A stretch of DNA of 64,000 nt from Deinandra increscens subsp. villosa (taxonomy: Eukaryota; Streptophyta; Magnoliopsida; Asterales; Asteraceae). A program made the position numbers and the translations under genes. Where the stretch lies: NCBI GenBank assembly GCA_039602395.1, contig JBCNJP010000007.1, positions 106,177,387 through 106,241,386 on the forward strand, in the 5' to 3' direction. Under the pieces are notes generated by a model. That model was not told the DNA's origin, ran no database searches, and saw only the letters and a list, made by a program, of their open reading frames with translations. Every line of letters begins with the position of its first letter. The stretch's first letter is position 1. This document shows, piece after piece, positions 46,121-56,528 of this stretch.

Positions 46121-48646
46121 TGTCACACCCCCAAGTAACCACTAACGGAGTTTATACCGTTAAGGGGTGCGAGCAAACCAGGACCACAACCATTAGTTAC
46201 AAATACTAAACGAATCAGAGTTAGTCCAAATATAAATCACAAAATAAAGTCTCAACATACGCAGCGGAAAAATAACATCTTAGCACTAACCACGTGCTTT
46301 ACAAAAATCATTGTTTGAAATTTCCCAATTAAGTTTAAACAAAATTAAAATTGTCTTCACGTGCCATGCCAACCCGCTCCGGATACTCCTCAGCGATCTG
46401 CAAAAGTTTAAACCATACAAGTGTCAACCTAACGGTTGGTGAGTTCACAGTGGGCATGTCATGCAGCGGCCCGGCCTCATAAGCGTATGTATCAACATAT
46501 AATTAAGTAATAGTTTTGCAAACGATTGCCCAGTGTTGAATTATCGAATATGCACTAGTTAAGTAAAAGTTAAAGCGGTCAACCGATATCGCGGGTAGCT
46601 AATCCGGTTTCCATGCACTAAGGAAGTTCGTACCAAAGCTGACGTAACAGAGTTCGGCATTTGCCGATGGTTTGTGCCTCCAGTTGTGTTCCTCATGGAA
46701 CCCACAACTAAAATAGGCTGATATTGCACTCCGTTCGGCCTCCAACCGGTTGGCTACACATTTGTATACCGCGGAGCAGGGTTGTCAACCCTCAGTAGAT
46801 CTACCCAACATCCCCTCGCTTCACGAATTAATGGTACTACATTGTTGAGGACTTTTAAGTTTTAAGGCATCCTTAGAAATCATGTGATATCATTTGGTTT
46901 AGACTTTAACCTACACTAGTCATATTAAAATCGTTTATCCTGGATTTCCTTTGAAATCCCAAAAAGAGTTTAAGTGTCAAAATGGTTGGTTGCGGATTTC
47001 ATTTGAAATCCCAAGGATGGACAGTTGCAAGTGCTTCCCATAAAACACTCCAACTTTCATAACAGATATCCCATTTGGCGATACCTCAAAATGTCAGCGT
47101 TGTTTTTCGTTTAGTAATTTCGTTGTGACCCAAACGGGCTCACAATTAAAGGGTTAGTGAAACTCACCTTAGGTTGCTCAGCTACGCTTGTTAAATAACC
47201 CAAGTATTTGTTTGCTTAATGAAGACCTAGAAACACGTTTAGGTCTTAAGTATTAGTTTTGTGTCTAATCTTTAACTTAACGTCACTATGGCCCATAACA
47301 TAGCACGTTGAAACTACGACTCGACATACCGACACACGACACCGATGGTTGATCATACACAAGGGTTCACATAACTCAGAAATCAAATATGTTTCATTAT
47401 TGCATATTCATGTAAGTCATGGCATAACATTCAAACAAGTTGCACAAGTTGGGTTTTGGTCAGATCATAGTTTCGCTACTTAGTGTCGCTACATAGTTTC
47501 GCTAGGTGCACGAGCAGCACTTTCGCTAGGGATTTACCCGATGACACAGTTTCGCTAGCTAGTTTCGCCCGAAACTGCTGGCGTAGTTTCGCTAGCCTAG
47601 CTTCGCTCGAAACTGGTTTGAACTTTCGTTCAGGTTGATTCGCTCGGTAGTTTCGTTCGAGCAGGTCTACTTAGTTTCGCGGGCGACACTATAGTTTCGC
47701 TACATAGTATCGCTGGATGCATAAACAGTTTCGCTGTATAGTTTCGCCCAGAGAACACACAGTGTCGCTGGTCGCGAAAAACTCACAAATCAGCCTAAAA
47801 ATCAACCTAACAGCTTCCATACTTCATGTGATTCATTATTTTGCATGCATAATCATTTACCAACATAAAACAGTAAGCTTTAACACTTTAAACATGGATT
47901 TTTACATACAAATCACCAAAAACACATTTTAACCCTAAAATGACCTAACTAGCATGAATCTTCATTATGGACCAGTTTCACACGTAAAGTTACAGACTTT
48001 ATGATAGATCTAGCATTCCTAAGCATCATATCAGAAGATCTAACGATTCTATGGAGATCTAGGCATGCTTTATAGTAAAACACATAGAAAATGCATAAAG
48101 TATGGTTTTGGGACTCACGATTTGATCTAGGATCGATGGATGGTCTCTACCAACAGAGATGATAGCAGCAAATGGTGATTTCTCAGCTGGTCCAGAAGTT
48201 TCAGGAGAGTGTGCGTGTTTTTGGAGAAAAAGGTGCAAGAAATGAGGCTTCTAGGGTTTTATGTCATTATATAACAAGAGCTAGTTTCGCTGGCAGTTTC
48301 GCTTGCCAAGCGAAACTGGCTCTGTAAGTCTATGGTTTGGCTACCGAGCGACACTATAGTTTCGCCCGGTAGTTTCGCTGGAAACCAAAAGTGACCAGTT
48401 TACATTCTAAGCAAGATAAGCACGGTTCATGAATTGTCATGCTATTCATAATACTAAATCATGTGTTTAAATCACATTGCACATAATAACTATAAATAAA
48501 TGAACACATAACACATATGGACGGGTTCGGTGATCAACCAAAGGTCGTGGACGTATTCGGCCTAGTTAAGCATTAGTTACTAAGTTAACACTTATAACGT
48601 AACTAACGGAGATTGTCTAACGGAAGTTAACCTTGGAATTCTCGTA
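46121..48646 (-). mobile_element. Inner LTR-like sequence (probable solo LTR, Tekay-like), right end uncertain
   Basis: The left edge reads TGTCACACCCCC, which on the minus strand is an LTR end GGGGGTGTGACA. On the minus strand a TATATAAT box (about 48270) and a leader-like stretch through 48100 fit an LTR promoter. The other edge could be TGTTAAC at 48590 or lie near 48645; no matching 5-bp duplication to CCATT (46116-46120) was found. There is no coding sequence. Two clusters of an AGTTTCGCT motif lie inside. It separates the gag and polyprotein-end remnants of the outer element, so it is nested. Confidence 0.55.
47463..48390. repeat. Two clusters of a degenerate AGTTTCGCT motif
   Basis: About 20 copies of (T)AGTTTCGCT and variants (GTGTCGCT, CTTTCGCT, inverted AGCGAAACT) occur at 47463-47775, and about 7 at 48283-48390. 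Both orientations are present and spacing is irregular (about 10-25 bp). They lie within the inner LTR-like sequence. Confidence 0.75.
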
Positions 48647-49126
48647 TTAGCCAAGAAACTTTTTTATCCGTAAACACTCGTTCACGTCGGGCATAATCCC
48701 GTATTCATCATATATAGGCCCGTCATCTAATAAAGACTCTAGACTACCTTCGTCTTCATAGAATTGTTCAAGGAACCGAGGTCGGGTGTGGTTAAAAGGA
48801 TGCTCCTCTCCGTCATCATCTTCGTCCTAGACGACGGTATCCGACTCGGTTTCCTTCATGTGCATCACCCGTTGCAACTCTAGATCGCGGACTCGTTGTC
48901 GGAGCCGTTTGATCTCTTGTTGCGTTTCAAGATCGCGGACTCGTTGACGGAGTCTTTTGATCTTAAGATCCCGTGGGTCGGGACCAACTCCACTGCTGCC
49001 TCTGTCGGCGACTCTGCAAGTTGAAGGTTGATCTTCTCCACGAGCACGTGAACTGAAAACACTCCCGTCGTTGCCTCTGTCGGCGATTCTACGAGCAATC
49101 AAGTATTCTCCTCCACGTAGAGCCAT
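48647..49126 (-). pseudogene. Truncated gypsy gag with one nonsense codon
   Basis: It starts MALRGGEYLIARRIADRG and has a duplicated KRLRQRVRDLE heptad-like segment, typical of plant gypsy gag starts. TAG at 48827-48829 interrupts the frame after ESDTVV. Beyond it the same frame stays open for another 59 codons (DEDDDGEEHPF..., ending FLG) to TAA at 48647. The rest of gag and all enzymes are missing because the inner sequence begins here. Confidence 0.75.
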
Positions 49127-50001
49127 TTGAGAACCAAAAGCTCTGATACCAAATGATGCAGAATCGGAAGCAATCAAATGGCTCAATAGCAATTGATAAA
49201 TCAAAGTCTCAAAAGAATCGAAAGGTTCAAAAACAAACGTTCAATATTCAAACAAAATTAACTCCCTTTACAATCCATCTTAATTCTTATTTATAAGATC
49301 TAGAGATAAAAGAGAAAACCAACTAATCCTAAAAATCCTCAAGAGATTAGGAAACAAAATAATTTTAAAGTAATTAAAGATAACTAAATTTAAATAAACA
49401 AATAAACCCCAAAATTATAAGATAATCTCCAAATTGTCACGGTCGGGCTCGGTTCGGGATGATCCCGCATCAATACAGCTTACCTCTCCAAATCATGGTC
49501 ATATAACACCGAGTTGTTGCCACTAGTACGGTACAAAGGTAATCCAAGTCTTCCAATGAGGGGGGCCAAGGGATTCTCCTTGCCAACTCCATGCAACCTG
49601 CAAGATCAACATTATCATAAAACTATCAGATAGTTAGTTATAAACATATGGTCTAACAATCAATACTGTTAGATGGCTTCAATTCTCACCATGATGCACC
49701 TAAATCTACAGGAAAACCGAACGAGTAATCTATACACACTCGACCGCCAATTCTTTCACGAGACTCAAGTAAGATAACCTAAACATGTAAACGGGATCAG
49801 TAACAGTAACAGTTCACCATGTCATTTTCAGAAGTGATCAAATGCTACAACAAAACTATCAAATGCAGAATGACTGAAGCAAATATATTGTTTTTAGAGT
49901 ACCCGAAATGATGCATCGTGGAGGGCACGCGCAGCGGCTACGCCAGCAAAGCCGCCACCGATTACAATAACAGACGGTGAACCCGAATCGCTTGTTTTCA
50001 T

Positions 50002-50694
50002 GTTTAAACAGCAGGCTAACTTCTACATTTTATGAACAAAGTGTTAAAACACAATTTTAGGAGCATCAGTTATCTCTTGAATTCAAGTCATTTCTTTTTT
50101 TATATTATGTGAAGGATCATCGAACTATCTATCAAAGATATGGAAAATTAACTGTTAAATCTACCTCTTGAATGTTAAAAAGATGTTAAACTAATGACCA
50201 AATTGTTCTTAATTTCCACACTGTGGTAACAAATCAGACTATAAAGTAGAAACTGACAAAAGGGCATTAAAATATGGCATTTTGGTCAAAGAAAAAAAAG
50301 AGGGATAACGATAAACCTTGTTTCAGTTAGGGTTTACTTTCGTTTTCCGATAAATCCACTTCTGATGGATGATGATTGAAAGAAACTGAGAGTGAAAGAC
50401 AATTTGTAGGAATTTACGTGTAGGTATTAAAACAACAGAGGTATTTTAGTATTTTACAATTAAAGGGTTTATCGATTATCGAAGAGAAATCGGAAAGTTT
50501 GTGGCAAATGAGGAGATTGATGAAATTGTTGACTGGAATTGGAAGAGTTACAGCGAAAGGATAAAACCCTGAGAATGCAAGTGATGAAGTGTTGATTGTG
50601 AAGACGATGACGCTTATTTACAGATGATTATGATTCAGGATTATGGGAAGAAAAGGAGGTGAATCGAGCACATGAATTCCGTGGTTCTATTTTA
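50002..50694 (-). promoter_or_regulatory. 5' flank of the polyamine oxidase pseudogene
   Basis: Non-coding upstream sequence, nearly identical to 60995-61715. No sharp TATA signal was fixed. It ends at the left border of the large insertion. Confidence 0.5.
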
Positions 50695-51170
50695 TTGTAT
50701 ATATATACAAAGGAGAAGTGGGACTTATGGAATCGTGCCATTCGGATCTGGATCCGGATCTGGATCTATCCATCTTCGACCCAGGCGTGTTTTATACGCC
50801 TTGCTCTCTCTCTCTCTCTCTCTCTTAACCTCACATAATCTCAGATCAGGCTCATGCGATGAAAGCTGTAGAACGATCGATCGAATTCTCAATTTCTTCT
50901 TTACCTCTTCTCCGGCGAACACATCGCACAACTTTATCCTAGCCCTTCGTCAACCAGATTCAGAACCACGAAACAACGAATCTGCAATTTATTGTTCGCA
51001 GGAGCTCAATCGATCAAAAAAGCAAAAGATCTTCAAATTTGGAGTATATCAATCAGGAAGAGTGAGAGATCGGACAGCGGAGCAGAGATCGAGTTGATTG
51101 ACGGTGGAGGTGAGGAATTTGGAAGGCGAATTGGTGAGGCGACTGTTTTCTTTTTCTTTTCCTTTCCTTT
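50695..51170 (+). other. Leader-like region with CT microsatellite inside the Helitron-like element
   Basis: Contains GGATC-rich repeats (GATCTGGATCCGGATC), a (CT)n tract at 50803-50825 and an open frame of 141 codons (50672-51097) that starts outside the insertion and matches no known family. It resembles a plant 5' UTR and may be a captured first exon. The first 180 bp recur at 53097-53286. Confidence 0.35.
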
Positions 51171-52380
51171 GGGGCTTCGTTGGGGTTTTCCGGTTTCCCT
51201 CCTATAGGTTTACTGTTTCTGCAGTTTATTTATAGATTTATAGGTCTTTTAGTATATTTTTTTGGATAGGTAAAGTTAGGTTTGTTACAAATTTGGTTTT
51301 ATAGTATGTTGGAATTAGATATACGCTTCTGTTCTAGGTTCGCATATTCTTAAAATTGACTTGGGTATCTTATTATTTTGTAGGAGGCTTTTAGATAGTT
51401 GATTTAGATTTATGCTTTATACCCTATAGTGGTTATGTTTATAGGTTTGTTATAGCTTTGTCATTGTTTAGATTTGTTTACTTGGATAGGTAAGTTGCAT
51501 CTCACGAAGAACACATCTATGGATTTGCTATAGGTTTGATATTTTTATATACTTCAGCTGATGATTTCTGTTTGTATTAAATGTGTTTGGTATAGATTAT
51601 CAGCCTACTCCATATAGCTTTTTTAGTCGGCTTGTAAGTATTGGTTATAGCTTTTAGGTGTGGATCACATACTACATGTAGCAAGCTTCTTTAGTCAGTT
51701 TATAAGTATTGATTATAGCTTTTAGGTGTGGATCACATAGTACATGTAGCAAACTTGGATCACATAGTACATGTAGTAATCATCAACGATGGCGCGCGGT
51801 TGAGGCTGCTTACTGCTTCTGAAACTTAGCTGAACTGTTTCATGTAATTTCTTTGTGCTAAACTTCCTTTTCCTTCCAGATTCCTCATCTGCAGAGGGCA
51901 AAAAAACCTAGAATTACACCATCTCAGCTCTGTACACGTATTCATCTTCCTTTATTTGTTCATATATAAACGATCTCTCTTCTTTCATTTTTCTTCTTCT
52001 TCGATCCGAATTTATTAGCAAGTGTGAGTACTCGAATTTGGTTGTTTTCTTAGTTAATTTAGTGCTTTATTTCATCATGATTTCTTTGTTTTGCAGGTAT
52101 TTAGTGTTTCTGTATGGCCTCTTCACTGTCGGTTTTTATCAGGCATTTGTTGTACCAAGTATGCTGTCTCTTGCTCTTTTCGTCATCCTAATACTAGAAT
52201 TAATAGACATTATTATGTTTACAAGCTGGAACCCATATAGTGTTATGTTAGATTAATTGAAAATAATAACGATGATCTGAGACTAATGAATTTTTGTGTC
52301 TCCGGACTCTCTTATTTGATGGCTTAGATGGTGGTTGGTGGCGTGATCACTTGAATACTACAAATTGGTTGATGATGGGT
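51171..52380 (+). other. Helitron-like interior, no gene recognised
   Basis: T-rich, intron-like sequence with a short internal duplication of 'AGCTTTTAGGTGTGGATCAC ATA' units at about 51655-51770. A TATATAAAC box lies at about 51963, followed by TTCTTCTTC-type leader sequence. No coding domain is seen. Confidence 0.35.
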
Positions 52381-52383
52381 TGT

Positions 52384-53590
52384 AACAGTTGCCTCAGGCT
52401 ATGATGATTATTCTGAATTGGCCTTTATAGGAAATAATTTGGGTTTATTTTGGCGAGGCAATAACATTTGCAGCCATAGGACCATATGTTACTACCCTAT
52501 TATGGCCTGACAATGATCTGAGCCTGATGAATTATTTGTCTTTAGCAAATGATCTGAGTCATTATGGCTTGTGTGGAACAGATTTTACTCACATCCTTAC
52601 ATTGTTCAAGTAATTCTGGTATGATTGTTCTCTTTACTTTGATTAAGGCTTTGACGGTGACCTAATTGCTAGCGGTTGCTTGGTGAAGGGTTGTAACAAT
52701 TTACTTCAGGCAATGATGATTAGTCTAAATTGGGTTATAGAGGAAATAATTTGGCTTTAATTTGGCGGGGCAGTTACTTTTGCAGCCATAGAAGTATAAG
52801 TTAATCCTCAAATATGGCCTAATGATGATCTGAGCCTAATATATTATTTGTCTTTAGTGAATGCTTTGAGCATATCTTCGGTTAAAGGCCTATCTTTGAT
52901 TCAGGCAAGGATCCGAATTACTATAAAAAATTAGGTTTTGTTACAATGGTTGCTATCAGAATACGCTATCTTTTTAAAATGAGCTTATGCCCCGGTGTGC
53001 CCCCGCCTGTGTGATCTGCTTCTGACAGCTGCGATTTATTTTTGAGAGGTTTGGAACTGAAATTCTGTTGGTTATATGCTATCAATTATGTTGGTATTGT
53101 ATATATATACAAAGGAGAAGTGGGACTTATGGAATCGTGCGACAATCACACTTATGGAATCGTGCCATTCGGATCCGGATCCGGATCTGGATCTATCCAT
53201 CTTCGACCCAGGCGTGTTTTACACGCCTTGCTCTCTCTCTCTCTCTTAACCTCACATAATCTCAGATCTGGCTCATGCGATGAAGGCGTTAAATCTCATC
53301 GGGCTACCTTAACAATTTACTTCAGGCAATGATGATTAGTCTAAATTGGGTTATAGAGGAAATAATTTGGCTTTAATTTGGCGGGGCAGTTACTTTTGCA
53401 GCCATAAAAGTATAAGTTAATCCTCAAATATGGCCTAATGATGATCTGAGCCTAATATATTATTTGTCTTTAGTGAATTATTTGAGCATATCTTCGGTTA
53501 AAGCCCTATCTTTGATTCAGGCAAGGATCCGAATTATTATCAAAAATTAAATGTTGTTACAATGGTGGCTGTCAGAATACCGCATAACCT
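52384..53590 (+). repeat. Three diverged tandem units plus a copy of the element's left end
   Basis: Units containing 'CAGGCAATGATGATTAGTCT ..GGCGGGGCAGTTACTTTTGC..' occur at about 52384-52570 (most diverged), 52690-52980 and 53308-53590 (the last two are close). Between the second and third lies 53097-53286, a copy of 50695-50875 including the TATATATATAC start and the CT tract, also preceded by A. A 22-bp duplication (ACTTATGGAATCGTGC) lies inside it. Confidence 0.75.
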
Positions 53591-55113
53591 TACAAACTAT
53601 GAGACCAAGATTGCAGATATATTACTTTTGTAGAATATTTATTGGTTGTTATATATTTGTTCCAACTGTCTCCTGTATGCTCATAGAATATGTGATAAAT
53701 TTTTGGTGGTTTTTTGGTGTTGTTTCTATTTGTTGCAGGGTGAATGACCTTGCTTCTATCACTTGCACTGTAAATCAAGATACATAGCTCAATGCCTTTT
53801 ATTTTAGTACTATGTATGTTTATTTCTGTTAAAGATAAACAAAGTTCCCGTTGCAAGGGCAGAAAGCAACACCTCGAAAAGGAAGGCAGATCCGTAACGA
53901 ACGAGGTAACCATATACCTACAAATGCATTATATAAGTATAGTTTTGATCCGATTACACCTTAATGATAACAAAATTCTGATAAGCTCCTCATAACTGAC
54001 CCGATCTAATCTCTTGCTAATGGTTCAAAAAGTCCAACAAAAAAAAAAATTTACTTTTGGCATGTTAATCCCACCACTATTAGATCATTAAAGATTTCAT
54101 CATGTTGCTTGCCCAAATGACAACACTAAAATAGTTGGGTTGGGGCTAATTAGCAACTGTACAAGAATTGGTACTAAAATAGTTGTTTCCCTGTCATATT
54201 TTTATGTCGATTGCTTAGGTTTTAAGCAAATTTGCTAGCAGTAGACTTCATAGCCTTATCAATCTTATAACTTTCTTTTGTCTGAATCTTAAATTGTATC
54301 TTCTTTTAGTGTCTTTGTCAGTTCCTGTACATTATGGCATCTATTATAGTCAAAGCAATTTTATAGTAATTTAAAGCTAATAAATTATGAATTTATAGTA
54401 ATTTTAAAGTACTAAATTATAATTTTATTTCGTCTGCCCTTACACATCTATTACACGTATTGACATAGATAAGGCATGCGTATAAAACAGATAAAGTCTA
54501 ATTATAGTATAACTCACTTGATGCTCTCAGAGGTTGTATATAAAACAGATAAACATGTGTTTGTTTGTCATGAGCCACCATACATAGGTTTCTTTGCTTA
54601 TCCTTTTCAATTATTACTGCGACAATTGTTAGTTTATGTTACTCTACTTGATTGGGTATGTTTTAAGCAGGTTCATATTTGGTATTGCATTAGTATTTCA
54701 TATGCATATAATTACATTTCACTGTATCTTTTACAGACTAATGGTGGCTGGAATCATGGCAGGGGTCGTGAATAAGCTTCATGTTTAAATTTCCCGTTGA
54801 TTGTGTCCGTCATACGCGCTAAACAGGTTTCAAAAACCCCATAAATAAGCTTCTATTTTGTCTATAAAAGATATTATTTCAAGAGTTTTGGGGTGCAGCC
54901 TCTGTTGCGATTTGTCTTTCACGGCGAGGGTGGATCAGGCTATTGCGTTTGATTTAGGGATGCAAGGAAAACTGTTCTTGATTAGGTTAGTGTTTTTAAC
55001 TACTTATTTGCTTTCACACCATTCACCATCAACATTCAATCCTATAAATCCATCCTTATCATAAAACAGCAATAGAAAAAAAAGTAAAAAAAATAAAGAA
55101 AAGAAAATCAATC

Positions 55114-55272
55114 ATGGCTACCCACTATGATTCACTCACGGAACATCACCAACAAAACTCAGAGAAGCACCAGCAGCAAGTCGGAATGAAGACGATGGTG
55201 ATCGCCACCGCCGTCGGAATCAAAATCTTAAATAGCACATTCAAATGTGTATATTTTAACATCTTCACTTGA
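55114..55272 (+). CDS. Small unrecognised ORF, possibly a captured first exon
   Basis: A 52-codon frame, MATHYDSLTEHHQQNSEKHQ and onward to KTMVIATAVGIKI. It is preceded by a CCTATAAATCC TATA-like box (about 55043) and an A-rich leader. The Ala/Val/Ile stretch could be the start of a membrane segment. After that the sequence becomes AT-rich and the frame ends, as if an exon had run into an unspliced intron. No family is recognised, and it lies inside the Helitron-like element. Confidence 0.35.
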   Translation: MATHYDSLTEHHQQNSEKHQQQVGMKTMVIATAVGIKILNSTFKCVYFNIFT

Positions 55273-55906
55273 TTGTCGTTTCAAATGGTTGGATTCTTAA
55301 TGCTTGCTTTCTTAAATGAATATATAGATTTTTCTAAGCAAAGATTTATTCAATTGACTTAAGATCTTTGTAAGAAACTACAAACTATGATGTTACATGA
55401 GGTTTACGTAAGTATTTCTTAGTATATATGCTTTTTTGCATACTCAATTTCCAACCAGTTTCTCTTCAATTATTGAGGTATTAATTTGACCCGCTAATCT
55501 TGACCTGATGTTTTGGTTCAGTTGATGACTTCTAGGTTCTTTATATGCTACTATGTAATGGCAAACAAACTCTTGGTTTGATACTAAACATTTTAAGAGA
55601 ACACAAACTATGTTATAAGTGCATGTAATTATTACCAGGACAGTATATGGGTACGAACGCCACTCACATAAATAGGATGAAGCTTATTTAAATTGGAAGG
55701 ATTGACTATTTTAGGGGATGTCTATTATGGTTATAGTGCCTTTGTCAAATTCACTAATTAGTATGTGTACCATGAGAATGACATATTGCTATATGCATGT
55801 ATGTTTTAATGTGTGATATTTCTAATTCTGCAATATGTTCTCTTTGAACTCATGTTTTATCTTACAGAAAATATTGTTGCAAACTTGCAATGCATATATA
55901 TATATA

Positions 55907-56444
55907 GGGTTGGGTTCTATAAAAAACCAATATTTTATAAAAAACCAAAAAACCAAGGAAAAAAATTATTTTTTTTAAACTTTTTTTATATGTTTCTTTC
56001 ATGATTTTAAGAATATTGGAAAAAGAAAAAACTTTAAAAACGTTTTCGAGTTTTTTTTAAAAATAAAATAAAATTCGAATTTTAGCTTGAAATTAATATT
56101 GCACTATGCAACAATAATATAAAATTGGTTTATGAATGTCAATTCTTTGTTTTTTACATTATTCGCATAAACCACATTCATATTTAAGTTAAGTCTCTTG
56201 TTTTTAAGTAGTTTTAATTATAATGCATTATGCAATACTATTGGTACTATTGCATGATGCAATAATAAAAAATCACTAAACTTTTTATTTTTTAAATTTT
56301 TTTTCCCATAAATAAAGCTAATAAAATTATAGAATTTTTGGTGAAATTATTTTTAAAAAATATTAATATATGAAGAAGTTATAGAGAAAAAAAGGTTGGT
56401 TTTTTGGTTTTCTGGATAATTATTGGTTTTCTATAGATCTTTCC

Positions 56445-56446
<2 letters not shown>
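55907..56446. mobile_element. MITE flanked by TA microsatellites (micron-like)
   Basis: The left end GGGTTGGGTTCTATAAAAAA and the inverse of the right end GGGGAAAGATCTATAGAAAA are imperfect inverted repeats, both followed by CCAATA..AAACCAAAAAACCAA. (TA)n runs lie directly outside (about 55893-55906 and 56447-56490), as described for micron-type MITEs that insert in TA repeats. It has no coding capacity. Confidence 0.6.
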
Positions 56447-56493
<47 letters not shown>

Positions 56494-56528
56494 CCCTGTA
56501 TGACGACAAAGGTATTACTTTTCTATAG

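Larger units (their letters stand above)
45694..49472 (-). mobile_element. Ty3-gypsy LTR retrotransposon, degenerate, in intron 3 of the polyamine oxidase locus
   Basis: Minus-strand element. The 5' LTR is 49154-49472 (319 bp) and the 3' LTR 45694-46010 (317 bp); both start TGATGC and end GCATCA. A perfect 5-bp duplication ATACA flanks it (45689-45693 and 49473-49477). The primer-binding site TGGTATCAGAGCT (49139-49151, two bases inside the 5' LTR) is complementary to initiator tRNA-Met. A purine tract AAAGACGGGGAGTA (46011-46024) precedes the 3' LTR. Gag begins at 49126, and a piece of the polyprotein end (FDAETNLEDEFF-like, about 46025-46075) survives. Most of pol is gone, and an unrelated LTR-like sequence fills the middle. 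The 5' LTR starts 11 bases inside the host intron. Confidence 0.9.
43323..50001 (-). pseudogene. PAO: Flavin-dependent polyamine oxidase pseudogene (PAO2/3/4 type)
   Basis: Functional relatives oxidise spermine and spermidine in peroxisomes. Exons: 50001-49903 (FAD-binding VIVIGGGFAGVAAARAL), 49778-49690 (ERIGGR), 49597-49484, 45503-45416, 45340-45192, 44630-44533, 44434-44101 and 43660-43323. Four lesions are visible. Exon 5 lacks about 17 codons (40 nt, frameshift) near 45285. Exon 7 has lost about 33 residues in frame between LKSKT and VFWPN (about 44315). Codon AAG became TAG at 44125-44127 (QLK-stop-ILPDAS). A 29-bp tandem duplication (43372-43400, 43401-43429) shifts the last exon; without it the chain would end in a Ser-Arg-Ile peroxisomal-type tail. 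A nested retrotransposon fills intron 3. Introns after exons 5 and 6 start with GC. Confidence 0.9.

Noticed and set aside
46121..46130. TGTCACACCC as the 5' start of a plus-strand LTR
   Set aside because: Promoter-like signals (TATA box and leader) lie on the minus strand, so this edge is more likely the 3' end of a minus-strand LTR.
47463..47775. CRISPR-like or satellite array of TTTCGCT units
   Set aside because: Units are short, of both orientations and irregularly spaced, and the sequence is plant nuclear; it is an LTR-internal motif cluster.
52038..52256. Hydrophobic 72-codon frame that looks like a membrane protein
   Set aside because: T-rich, intron-like DNA gives Phe/Leu/Ile-rich frames by composition; no start context or conserved motif.
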